DNA of 64,000 nt from Vulcanimicrobiota bacterium (lineage in GTDB: Bacteria > Vulcanimicrobiota > Vulcanimicrobiia > Vulcanimicrobiales > Vulcanimicrobiaceae), in contig PMOS01000005.1 in assembly GCA_003161435.1 (NCBI GenBank), positions 115,409 to 179,408 on the forward strand, given 5' to 3'. Position numbers and translations under genes: made by a program. Below are positions 26,086-33,840 of this stretch, in pieces. How positions within the stretch are numbered: position 1 is the first letter of the stretch; every line of letters begins with the position of its first letter. Below the pieces are notes generated by a model that searched no databases, was not told the DNA's origin, and saw only the letters and a list, made by a program, of their open reading frames with translations.

Positions 26086-26196
26086 ATGTCCAGCGAGAAA
26101 GACCCGGCTACGAGCGCGACCGACGACGACGCCGCGCTCGAGGACGACGGCACCGAGGATCTGACCGAAGGCGGCCGCGACATCGTCGACGATTAG
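26086..26196 (+). CDS. Very small acidic protein
   Basis: Thirty-six codons from an ATG at 26086. The product is dominated by D, E and T and contains DDDAALEDDGTEDL. It resembles in composition two other short acidic ORFs in this window (32528-32782 and 58924-59085). There is no strong ribosome-binding site. It is divergent from the phosphoesterase. It may be a real small protein or a chance frame. Confidence 0.35.
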   Translation: MSSEKDPATSATDDDAALEDDGTEDLTEGGRDIVDD

Positions 26197-26334
26197 GCCG
26201 GCCCATTTCAGGCCGATCCCGGGCGAGCTTTCCCGCAAGCCTCTCCGTGACGCAGGTCACCACAGGGGGACCTCCGTACAAAAGTCGCACCAGGACGAGA
26301 CCGCGTCCGCAATAGGGCGCAGAGGAGAATCACT

Positions 26335-27729
26335 TTGGCGGCCTTCCTCGACCGTTCTCATTCAATTGCCGGACCGGGCTTTAGCCGCTGGCTGGTCCCG
26401 CCGGCCGCGCTCTGCATTCACTTGTGCATCGGGCAAGTATACGCGTTCAGCGTGTTCAACAAGCCGTTGGCACAACTGCTCTGCGCGGCTCAGAGCGCTT
26501 GCCCGCCGGCAACCGCAAAGGTCATCTCGACGATACCCGGCGACTGGTCGATCACGGACCTCGGCTGGATCTTCAGCCTCGCGATCGTATTCCTCGGGCT
26601 TTCGGCGGCCGTCTTCGGGCGCTGGGTCGAGCGGGTCGGGCCGCGCATGGCCATGTTCGCCGCCGCCGTGCTGTTCGGCGCCGGCTTGATCGTCGCCGGG
26701 TTCGGCACCGCGATCCACAACCTGCCGATCGTGTTCCTCGGGTACGGCGTCATCGGCGGCTCCGGGCTCGGGATCGGCTACATCTCGCCCGTCTCGACGC
26801 TGATAAAATGGTTTCCCGACCGGCCTGGTCTCGCCACCGGGACGGCGATCATGGGCTTCGGCGGCGGTGCACTCATCGGCGCTCCGCTAGCCGTCCTGCT
26901 GATGAAGCACTACTCCTCGCCGACTTCCAACGGCGTCGCGGCAACTATGGTCACCATGGGGATCATCTACTTCCTCTACATGATGGTCGGCGCACTCATC
27001 GTGCGGCTCCCAGCGGTCGGCTGGGCCCCCGCCGGATACGTCGCCCCGACGGAGTCTCGGGGGCTCATCACGTCGGGGAACGTCCTGGTCGGAGATGCGA
27101 TCAAGACACCGCAGTTCTGGCTCATCTGGGCGGTTCTGTTCCTGAACGTCACGGCCGGAATCGGCGTTCTCGGTCAGGCTTCGTTGATGATCCAGGAGAT
27201 GTTCGGGGTCGTGGCCGCCGCGGCGGCGGGATTCGTCGGTCTGCTGAGCCTCTTCAATATGGTCGGCCGGATCTTCTGGGCCTCGAGCTCCGACGCGCTC
27301 GGGCGCAAGCGAACCTACATGATCTTCTTCGCGCTCGGTGCAGTGCTGTACGCGTTCGTCCCGAGCCTGGGACACGCGCACGCGCTCGTGCTGTTCATCC
27401 TCGCCTACGCGATCATCCTGAGCATGTACGGCGGTGGCTTCGCGACGGTCCCAGCGTATCTGCGCGACATGTTCGGCACGGTGCAGGTCGGCGCGATCCA
27501 CGGCGTACTGCTCACCGCATGGTCGGCGGCCGGCGTGGCCGGCCCGGTACTCGTCAACTACATCCGGCAGTACCAGATCGATCACGGGGTCGCCAAAGCC
27601 GACGCCTACAGCGTGACGATGTACATCATGGCCGGCCTGCTGGTTGTCGGGTTCATCTGCAACTGGCTGATCACGCCGGTCGCCCAACGCTACTTCGTCA
27701 AATCGGGCACCGCGGAAGCGGCGGCATAA
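26335..27729 (+). CDS. Oxalate/formate-family MFS transporter
   Basis: This 464-residue, 12-helix MFS protein is of the oxalate:formate antiporter (OFA) type. It opens with CIHLCIGQVYAFSVFNKPL, has GYGVIGGSGLGIGYISP near residue 140, FPDRPGLATGTAIMGFG near residue 163 and a GRIFWASSSDALGRK loop in the second half. The TTG start at 26335 has an AGGAG element six to seven bases upstream. A tiny membrane protein follows 12 bases later, the usual small partner of such transporters. It converges on a formate dehydrogenase, so oxalate or formate uptake is a reasonable inference. Confidence 0.85.
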   Translation: MAAFLDRSHSIAGPGFSRWLVPPAALCIHLCIGQVYAFSVFNKPLAQLLCAAQSACPPATAKVISTIPGDWSITDLGWIFSLAIVFLGLSAAVFGRWVERVGPRMAMFAAAVLFGAGLIVAGFGTAIHNLPIVFLGYGVIGGSGLGIGYISPVSTLIKWFPDRPGLATGTAIMGFGGGALIGAPLAVLLMKHYSSPTSNGVAATMVTMGIIYFLYMMVGALIVRLPAVGWAPAGYVAPTESRGLITSGNVLVGDAIKTPQFWLIWAVLFLNVTAGIGVLGQASLMIQEMFGVVAAAAAGFVGLLSLFNMVGRIFWASSSDALGRKRTYMIFFALGAVLYAFVPSLGHAHALVLFILAYAIILSMYGGGFATVPAYLRDMFGTVQVGAIHGVLLTAWSAAGVAGPVLVNYIRQYQIDHGVAKADAYSVTMYIMAGLLVVGFICNWLITPVAQRYFVKSGTAEAAA

Positions 27730-27741
27730 GGAGCGCGCGAC

Positions 27742-27882
27742 ATGAATCAACCCGCCACCGACGGCAGCGCCTCGGGCAAGCTCATCCTCGCCTGGATCTG
27801 GGTCAGCATCCCGCTCCTATGGGGCATCTGGGTGACGTTCGGTAACGTCGCCAAGCTGTTCACGCCACCCGCGGCACCGTAG
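27742..27882 (+). CDS. Small membrane partner of the OFA-type MFS transporter
   Basis: Forty-six residues with one transmembrane helix (LILAWIWVSIPLLWGIW) flanked by a short polar N-terminus and a VAKLFTPP tail. Small single-helix proteins like this commonly follow OFA-type transporters and are annotated as MFS small subunits. It starts 12 bases after the transporter stop with AAGGAG ahead. It ends just before a strong bidirectional terminator. Confidence 0.8.
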   Translation: MNQPATDGSASGKLILAWIWVSIPLLWGIWVTFGNVAKLFTPPAAP

Positions 27883-27895
27883 CCGCGCTCGCGAG

Positions 27896-27942
27896 CGCAA
27901 ACGAAGAGGCCCGTGCGCAACGCACGGGCCTCTTCGTTTGCG
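27896..27942. terminator. Bidirectional terminator between convergent operons
   Basis: A perfect 22-base-pair inverted repeat (27896-27917 with 27921-27942, 3-base loop) lies between the MFS small subunit and the formate dehydrogenase. The arms contain CGAAGAGGCCCGTGCG-type sequence, and the outer ends supply A- and T-rich bases in both directions. Confidence 0.88.
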
Positions 27943-27951
27943 TAGCGGGTG

Positions 27952-30711
27952 CTATCGGATCGCGGCGGCTACTCGCTCGCCTTTGCTCACCTTGACGGCG
28001 CAGAACTTGAACTCGGGGATCTTGCCGAATGGATCGATCGCGTCGTTGGTGAGCAGGTTCGCCGCCGCCTCGTTGAAGACGAACGGCATGAACACCGTGC
28101 CGCGCTGCACGCCGCGGTCGGCGCGCGCGTAGGCGGTAAGCTTTCCGCGCCGCGACTCCACCGTGATCTCACCGCCCGGCTCTATGCCGGCGTTGACGAG
28201 ATCGTCGGGATGAATGCTCACCACCGGATCCGGTTCGAGCGTGTCGAGCACGCTCGCGCGGCGCGTCATCGAGCCGGTGTGCCAGTGCTCGAGCTGACGC
28301 CCGGTGGTGAAGATGAACGGGTACTCCGTGTCGGGCATCTCGTCGGCGTGCGAGTACGCAGCCGGGGCGAACAACCCGCGGCCGCCCTCCCGCGGGAAGT
28401 CCTCGATGAAGATCACCGGTTCGCCCGGATCGCCTTCGTGCTCGAGCGGATACGTGCACGATCCCTCGGCCTCGAGCCGCTCCCAGGTGATCCCGGCCAT
28501 GCTCGGCGTCGCACGGCGGATCTCCTCGAACACCTCGGCCGGGCCGCTGTAGTTCCAAGCCAGCCCGACGCGCCGCGCGATCTCCTGGATGATCCAGAGA
28601 TCTTGGCGCGCATCGCCCGGGGGATCGAGCGCCTTGCGCCCGAGCTGAACGCGCCGGTCGGTGTTGGTGAACGTCCCGGTCTTTTCCGGAAACGCCGACG
28701 CGGGCAGGATCACGTCGGCGTAACTCGCCGTCTCGGTGAAGAAGATGTCCTGAACGACGAGGTGCTCGAGCTTGGCCATCGCCTCGCGCGCGTGCTCGAC
28801 GTTGGGATCCGACATGGCTGGGTTCTCGCCCATGATGTACATCCCGTGAATCACGTCGGCGTGAACCGCGTCCATGATCTCGGTGACGGTCAACCCGGCC
28901 TTGGGATCGAGCTTGGTCTCCCACAGCGCTTCGAACTTGTGGCGCGCGCTCTCGTTGTCGACGCGCACGTAATCCGGGAACATCATCGGTATCAGTCCCA
29001 TGTCCGAGGCGCCTTGCACGTTGTTCTGTCCGCGCAGCGGGTGGAGCCCCGTCCCGGGCCGGCCGATCTGGCCGGTCACCAGCGCGAGCGAGATCAAGCA
29101 GCGCGCGTTGTCGGTGCCGTGGATGTGCTGAGAGATCCCCATCCCCCAGAAGATGATCGCGGCCTTGGCTGTCGCGTACAGGCGCGCGACTTCGCGGATC
29201 GTCTGCGCGTCGACGCCGGTGATCGGCGCGACCTTTTCGGGCGAGTACTCCTTGACGTTCTCGCGCAGCGCTGCATAGTTCTCGGTGCGCTCGCGGATGA
29301 ACGTCTCGTTCGCGAGGCCTTCCTCGATGATGACGTGCAGCATCCCGTTGAGCAACGCGACGTCGGTGTCGCCGTTGAACTGCAAGAAGTACGTCGCGTG
29401 GCGCGCGAGGTCGCTGCGCCGCGGATCCATCAGGATGATCTTGGTGCCGTTCTTGGCGGCGTTCTTCATGAACGTCGCCGCGACCGGATGGTTCACCGTC
29501 GGGTTGGCGCCGATCACGATCGCCACGTCGGCCAGCGCGACGTCCTCGACCTGGTTCGAAACCGCGCCGGAGCCGACGTCCTCGAGCAGCGCCGCGACCG
29601 ACGACGCGTGGCACAGCCGAGTGCAATGGTCGACGTTGTTCGTGCCGAAGCCCGTACGCACGAGCTTCTGAAAGAGATACGCCTCTTCGTTGCTCCCCTT
29701 CGCCGAACCGAAACCCGCCAGCGCCTTCGATCCGCGCGCGTCGCGGATCGCGCGCAGCTTGCCGCCCGCGAGATCGAGCGCTTCCTCCCACGTCGCTTCG
29801 CGGAAGGCGTTCCACATGTCGTCGGGATCCATCAGTTCGGCCGTCTTGGCGACGCCTTCCTTGCGGATCATCGGCTTGGTGAGGCGCTTGGGATTGTGGA
29901 CGTAGTCGAAACCGAACCGCCCCTTGACGCACAGCCGGCTCGCGTTGGACGGACCGTCGCGGCCCTCGACGTAGAGAATCTTGCCGTCCTTGACGTTGTA
30001 CGTGAGCAGGCAGCCGACGCCGCAGTAGGGACAGGCTGAGTCGACTTTCTTGTCGGGTTCGAGCAGCGCGACGTCGTTCGCCGGGGTGAGCGCACCGGTC
30101 GGACAGGCCTGCACGCACTCACCGCAGGCGACGCACGAGCTGGCGCCCATCGGATCGTCGAAATCGAAGACGATCTTCGCGTGCTCGCCGCGCCAGGCGT
30201 AACCGATGACGTCGTTGACCTGTTCTTCGCGGCAGGCGCGCACGCAGCGTCCGCACTGGATGCACGCGTCGAGGTTCACCGACATCGCCGGGTGCGAGAG
30301 GTCGCGCGGCGGTTCGTGACGTTGCGGGTAGCGCGGCTGTGTGACGCCCAGCTTGTCGGCCCAGAAGTCCAGCTCCGAGACGCGCCGGTACGGCGAGCGG
30401 CCCTGTCCGGGCATGTCGCCCAGCAGCAGCTCGGCGACCATCTTCTGTGACTTGGTCGCGCGCGCGCTCGTGCTCGTGACGGTCATCCCTTCGCTGGGAA
30501 GCCGGCAGCACGACGGCGCGAGGACGCGCTCGCCCTCGATCTCGACCATGCAGACGCGGCAGTTACCGTCGGGACGATAGCCGTCTTTGTAGCAGAGACG
30601 CGGGATCTCGATCCCCTGACGGTCCGCCGCCTGCAGGATCGTTTCGTCCGCCTGCGCGGCAATCGCGGTTCCGTTCAGCGTGAACGTGATTTTCTGCGGA
30701 GCGATCGCCAT
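27952..30711 (-). CDS. fdhF: NAD-dependent formate dehydrogenase, molybdopterin catalytic subunit
   Basis: The 919-residue protein oxidises formate to CO2. Domain order: a plant-type 2Fe-2S ferredoxin (cysteines in CRVCMVEIEG and CCRLPS), a His-Cys 4Fe-4S region, two ferredoxin 4Fe-4S clusters (CIQCGRCVRAC and CVACGECVQACP), a CPYCGVGC 4Fe-4S domain, then the Mo/W-bisPGD catalytic body. The active-site segment CTRLCHASSV has cysteine, not selenocysteine. C-terminal ARADRGVQRGTVFMPF is typical. The ATG overlaps the stop of the NuoEF-like subunit (TAATG). The architecture matches soluble NAD-linked FdsA/FDH enzymes. Confidence 0.92.
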   Translation of the reverse strand: MAIAPQKITFTLNGTAIAAQADETILQAADRQGIEIPRLCYKDGYRPDGNCRVCMVEIEGERVLAPSCCRLPSEGMTVTSTSARATKSQKMVAELLLGDMPGQGRSPYRRVSELDFWADKLGVTQPRYPQRHEPPRDLSHPAMSVNLDACIQCGRCVRACREEQVNDVIGYAWRGEHAKIVFDFDDPMGASSCVACGECVQACPTGALTPANDVALLEPDKKVDSACPYCGVGCLLTYNVKDGKILYVEGRDGPSNASRLCVKGRFGFDYVHNPKRLTKPMIRKEGVAKTAELMDPDDMWNAFREATWEEALDLAGGKLRAIRDARGSKALAGFGSAKGSNEEAYLFQKLVRTGFGTNNVDHCTRLCHASSVAALLEDVGSGAVSNQVEDVALADVAIVIGANPTVNHPVAATFMKNAAKNGTKIILMDPRRSDLARHATYFLQFNGDTDVALLNGMLHVIIEEGLANETFIRERTENYAALRENVKEYSPEKVAPITGVDAQTIREVARLYATAKAAIIFWGMGISQHIHGTDNARCLISLALVTGQIGRPGTGLHPLRGQNNVQGASDMGLIPMMFPDYVRVDNESARHKFEALWETKLDPKAGLTVTEIMDAVHADVIHGMYIMGENPAMSDPNVEHAREAMAKLEHLVVQDIFFTETASYADVILPASAFPEKTGTFTNTDRRVQLGRKALDPPGDARQDLWIIQEIARRVGLAWNYSGPAEVFEEIRRATPSMAGITWERLEAEGSCTYPLEHEGDPGEPVIFIEDFPREGGRGLFAPAAYSHADEMPDTEYPFIFTTGRQLEHWHTGSMTRRASVLDTLEPDPVVSIHPDDLVNAGIEPGGEITVESRRGKLTAYARADRGVQRGTVFMPFVFNEAAANLLTNDAIDPFGKIPEFKFCAVKVSKGERVAAAIR

Positions 30712-32468
30712 TAGTGTCCAGCCTCGGGAGTTTCGTGCACTTCGTGCGGGAAATATTTGTAGACGCTCAGATACGGGTTGGGCGCGGCCTGACCCAGCCC
30801 GCAGATCGATGCGTCCATCATCACCGTCGAAAGATCCGCGAGCAGCTCTTTGTCCCATTGGTCGCGTTCCATCAAGGCGACCGCTTTGGCCGTTCCGACG
30901 CGGCACGGCGTACACTGCCCGCACGACTCCTCGCGGAAGAAGCGCAGCATGTTGAGCGCGGAGCGCTTGGCGGTGTCCTGATCGGACAGCACGATGATCG
31001 CGGCCGAACCGATGAAGCATCCGTACTTGTTGAGCGTGTCGAAGTCCAGCGGAATGTCACCCATCGACGCCGGCAAGATCCCACCCGACGCGCCGCCGGG
31101 AAAGTAGCCGTAGAACGTATGCCCGGGCAACATCCCGCCGGCGTACTCGTCGATCAGCTCGAGAATCGTGATCCCGGCCGGCGCAAGGTGCACGCCGGGG
31201 TTGCGCACGCGACCGCTGACCGAGAACGAGCGCAAACCCTTGCGGTCGTTGCGGCCGTGCGAGGAGAACCAGGCGGCGCCGCGCTCGAGAATCTCGCGCA
31301 CCCAGTAGAGCGTCTCCATGTTGTGCTCGAGCGTCGGGCGACCGAACACGCCGACCTGTGCGACGTACGGTGGTCGCAGCCGCGGCATCCCCTTCTTGCC
31401 CTCGATCGACTCGATCATCGCCGACTCTTCGCCGCAGATGTAGGCGCCAGCGCCGCGCCGCAGGTGGATCGGCGGAAGGGGCACCGGCGCGCGTGCCTGC
31501 AGCTCGGCGATCTCGGCGGTCAGGATCGCGCGCACGGCCGCGTACTCGTCGCGCAGGTAGACGTAGATCTCCGCGATCCCGACCGCCCACGCCGCGATGA
31601 GCATCCCCTCGAGGAAGCGGTGCGGATCGCGTTCGAGGTACCAGCGGTCCTTGAACGTGCCGGGCTCGCCTTCGTCGATGTTGACCGCCATCAGCCGCGG
31701 CGCTGCTTCGGCGCGCACGATCTTCCACTTGCGCCCGGTTGGGAAGCCCGCGCCGCCGAGGCCGCGCAATCCCGCGTCTTCCATCGTCGCGATCGCGTCG
31801 TCGGCGCTGCGTTCGCCGGCGACGCAGGCCTTCAGAAGCGCGTAGCCGCCGTCCTCGACGTACGCGTCATAGCTCTTGTAGTTCGGGACCGTCGCGGTGA
31901 GCGCGCCGCTTTCGAGCACCGCGTCGACCCCGGCGACCGTCGCGCGATCGATCGGGTTCTGGTTCACCACCGCGACCGGCGCGGTGTCGCAGCGGCCGAC
32001 GCACGGCGCGGTGATCACGCGGACGCCGTCGCCGTAGCCCCCGGCGCGCAGCAACCCGAGCAGGTTCTGCGCCCCCGCCATCTCGCACGAAAGGCCGTCG
32101 CAGACCCGCACCGTGATCGCCGGCGGAGCTTCCTGGTCTTCCTTGACGACGTCGAAATGATGGTAGAACGTCGCCACCTCGAACACCTCGGCCGGTGCGA
32201 GGCGCATCTCTTCGGCGAGCGCGTTGAGGCGAGCGGCCGAGATGGCGTGGTAGCGGTCTTGAATCTTGTGGAGATGCTCGATCAGCAGGTCGCGCCGGCG
32301 CGGCTCATCGCCGAGCAGCGCGCGCACCTCTTCGAGCGCGACCGGATCGACCGGCCGCCCTCGGCCTTCGCGGCGACGTTTCTTACGCTGGCCGTCGGCG
32401 CTGGGATCCGGCGTGACTCGTGCCGCCTGACCAACCGGCACGCCGCCGATGATATCGATCGTCTCCAA
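30711..32468 (-). CDS. Formate dehydrogenase diaphorase subunit, NuoE-NuoF fusion
   Basis: 585 residues combining a NuoE-like thioredoxin-fold 2Fe-2S domain (EVFEVATFYHHFD, CDGLSCEMAG and APCVGRCDTAP, first 160 residues) with a NuoF-like part: GLGGAGFPTGRKW for NADH/FMN, ICGEESAMIESIEGK, and a C-terminal 4Fe-4S ESCGQCTPCRVGT. It passes electrons from the catalytic subunit to NAD+. I choose TTG at 32468 because GAGG stands six bases ahead and an extended -10 lies just upstream. Longer frames run into sequence without homology. No fdhD or accessory chaperone gene is nearby. Confidence 0.9.
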   Translation of the reverse strand: METIDIIGGVPVGQAARVTPDPSADGQRKKRRREGRGRPVDPVALEEVRALLGDEPRRRDLLIEHLHKIQDRYHAISAARLNALAEEMRLAPAEVFEVATFYHHFDVVKEDQEAPPAITVRVCDGLSCEMAGAQNLLGLLRAGGYGDGVRVITAPCVGRCDTAPVAVVNQNPIDRATVAGVDAVLESGALTATVPNYKSYDAYVEDGGYALLKACVAGERSADDAIATMEDAGLRGLGGAGFPTGRKWKIVRAEAAPRLMAVNIDEGEPGTFKDRWYLERDPHRFLEGMLIAAWAVGIAEIYVYLRDEYAAVRAILTAEIAELQARAPVPLPPIHLRRGAGAYICGEESAMIESIEGKKGMPRLRPPYVAQVGVFGRPTLEHNMETLYWVREILERGAAWFSSHGRNDRKGLRSFSVSGRVRNPGVHLAPAGITILELIDEYAGGMLPGHTFYGYFPGGASGGILPASMGDIPLDFDTLNKYGCFIGSAAIIVLSDQDTAKRSALNMLRFFREESCGQCTPCRVGTAKAVALMERDQWDKELLADLSTVMMDASICGLGQAAPNPYLSVYKYFPHEVHETPEAGH

Positions 32469-32499
32469 ACTTACCTCGAACGGTGAGTCCTCGGTATTT

Positions 32500-32508
32500 T
32501 GTATACCA
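32500..32508 (-). promoter_or_regulatory. Extended -10 promoter element of the formate dehydrogenase operon
   Basis: On the minus strand the sequence reads TGGTATACA, a TG-N-TATACA extended -10. It predicts transcription starting about 25 bases ahead of the TTG start of the NuoEF-like gene. No clear -35 was found, as expected for extended -10 promoters. Confidence 0.45.
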
Positions 32509-32527
32509 GAACCGCGGGCCTTCGGTC

Positions 32528-32782
32528 TCAGCCCTCCGCAGCATCCCCCGGCAGGACGACCGCGTCGAAGCTGCCGCCCTCCTCGAGTGCCTCTCGTTCG
32601 TTGAAGGGTTCCCGTTCCTCGGCCTCCGTCTCGCCGGGTTCGTGGAAGGCCGTTCTGGGACGCTCCACAGCCGGGCGGCCGACGACGTCGTTGCTCTCGG
32701 CCCCGCTCTCCGGCGGCGTCGTACCGGTTCCGCGGTCGCTGTTTACTGTGGGGTCTGGTCCGCGTTCCGCTGGGTGTGCCAT
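32528..32782 (-). CDS. Small acidic hydrophilic protein
   Basis: 84 residues from the ATG at 32782. It is rich in P, E, G and D, with no hydrophobic core, so it is probably disordered. Its middle reads EPGETEAEEREPFNERE. No family is recognised. It lies between a membrane protein and the formate dehydrogenase promoter. Similar short acidic ORFs occur twice more in this window. Expression is plausible but not supported by a strong ribosome-binding site. Confidence 0.45.
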   Translation of the reverse strand: MAHPAERGPDPTVNSDRGTGTTPPESGAESNDVVGRPAVERPRTAFHEPGETEAEEREPFNEREALEEGGSFDAVVLPGDAAEG

Positions 32783-32949
32783 GCCTGGCCCATACCCTAG
32801 GATTGGGGCCGGGACGCTCCGCGGGTACAAGCGGCCTCGATGACGCGCGCTTTGCTCTTCGACGTCGAAGCCGGGTACGCCGTCCCGTTCGATCGGGTGC
32901 TGCGCTGCGGCGGCAACGATCCCGCCTCACTGAACGACGCCGATGCGGT

Positions 32950-33840
32950 CTACTCCGATCCGGCGGACCTGGTTGGAGCGCTCGACACGGCGCCGTTTGC
33001 GTGGCCCGAAACGGCCGACGCTTCGCCGTGATCGAGGACCGCTTCGAGGTCGGCGCCCTCGTAGCGCACGCGCATCTCGATCGACATGACGGTGCCGACG
33101 ACAATCCCGAAACCGAGCGTCACGACGTCGGTCAGCAGCTCCTCGGCGAATTTGAGGCCGGAGAGTCCGGTGACCTCGATGAGCGTATCCATCCCGAAAC
33201 CGATCAGCAATGCTGGGGCAAGAGTAACCGCGAACAACGAAAGCCCGAGCAGCCATGCTCGGCGCCAGCCGGCGTTGCCGGCGCGGCGAAATGCGATCGT
33301 AAGACCCTTCCAAGGCGAGACGCGCTCGAGCACGACGATCGGAACGGCGATGGCCGAAACGAGGCAGACTCCCGGAAAGACCGCGAGGAACCCGATCAGC
33401 GCCGCGCCCGCGCCGATGGCCACCGCGCCAATTGGTCCCATGATCGCAAAAGGCAGCCCGATCAACACGGCTACGACGAAAGCGAGCGCAGCGATCAAGA
33501 CCTGAAGTGCCCAGCCGAGAAGCAACGTGCCGAGCACCGCGCCGAAGCGGTGCGCCGCTGTGCGCAGGGCAGTCCCGGCTGACGGAATAGCAACCGTTGC
33601 TGCGACTGCAACCACCACCGCGCCGGAGAGCAGCGCAACGATGATGACGTCGGGTACGAGCCACAGCAGCGTCAACGCCACCGGACGTTCCGGCACGAAG
33701 ACGCGAAGGATGCCGATCGGAACTCCTTCGATGAGCACGAGGAACAGTAACGTTCGCCAGCGCCGAACCGCCAGCGTGACGCTGCGGTCGACGATCTCCG
33801 GTATCGAGAGTGGCCGGTCGACGCCCGCCGGCAGGTTCAC
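32950..33840 (-). CDS. Polytopic membrane protein of unknown function
   Basis: 296 residues starting at a GTG that overlaps the histidine kinase stop (GTGA). About six hydrophobic helices are visible. The opening LSIPEIVDRSVTLAVRRWRTL and the near-C-terminal MRVRYEGADLEAVLD resemble the uncharacterised membrane proteins related to the glycerophosphoryl-diester-phosphodiesterase membrane domain. Translational coupling to the kinase suggests a shared signalling or envelope role. Confidence 0.65.
   Translation of the reverse strand: MNLPAGVDRPLSIPEIVDRSVTLAVRRWRTLLFLVLIEGVPIGILRVFVPERPVALTLLWLVPDVIIVALLSGAVVVAVAATVAIPSAGTALRTAAHRFGAVLGTLLLGWALQVLIAALAFVVAVLIGLPFAIMGPIGAVAIGAGAALIGFLAVFPGVCLVSAIAVPIVVLERVSPWKGLTIAFRRAGNAGWRRAWLLGLSLFAVTLAPALLIGFGMDTLIEVTGLSGLKFAEELLTDVVTLGFGIVVGTVMSIEMRVRYEGADLEAVLDHGEASAVSGHANGAVSSAPTRSAGSE

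Noticed and set aside
27949..32486. Very long plus-strand open frames opposite the formate dehydrogenase genes
   Set aside because: Compositionally biased translations with no domain, while the minus strand has complete conserved enzymes.
32840..33031. Plus-strand 63-codon frame antisense to a membrane protein gene
   Set aside because: Overlaps the coding end of 32950-33840 and lacks translation signals.
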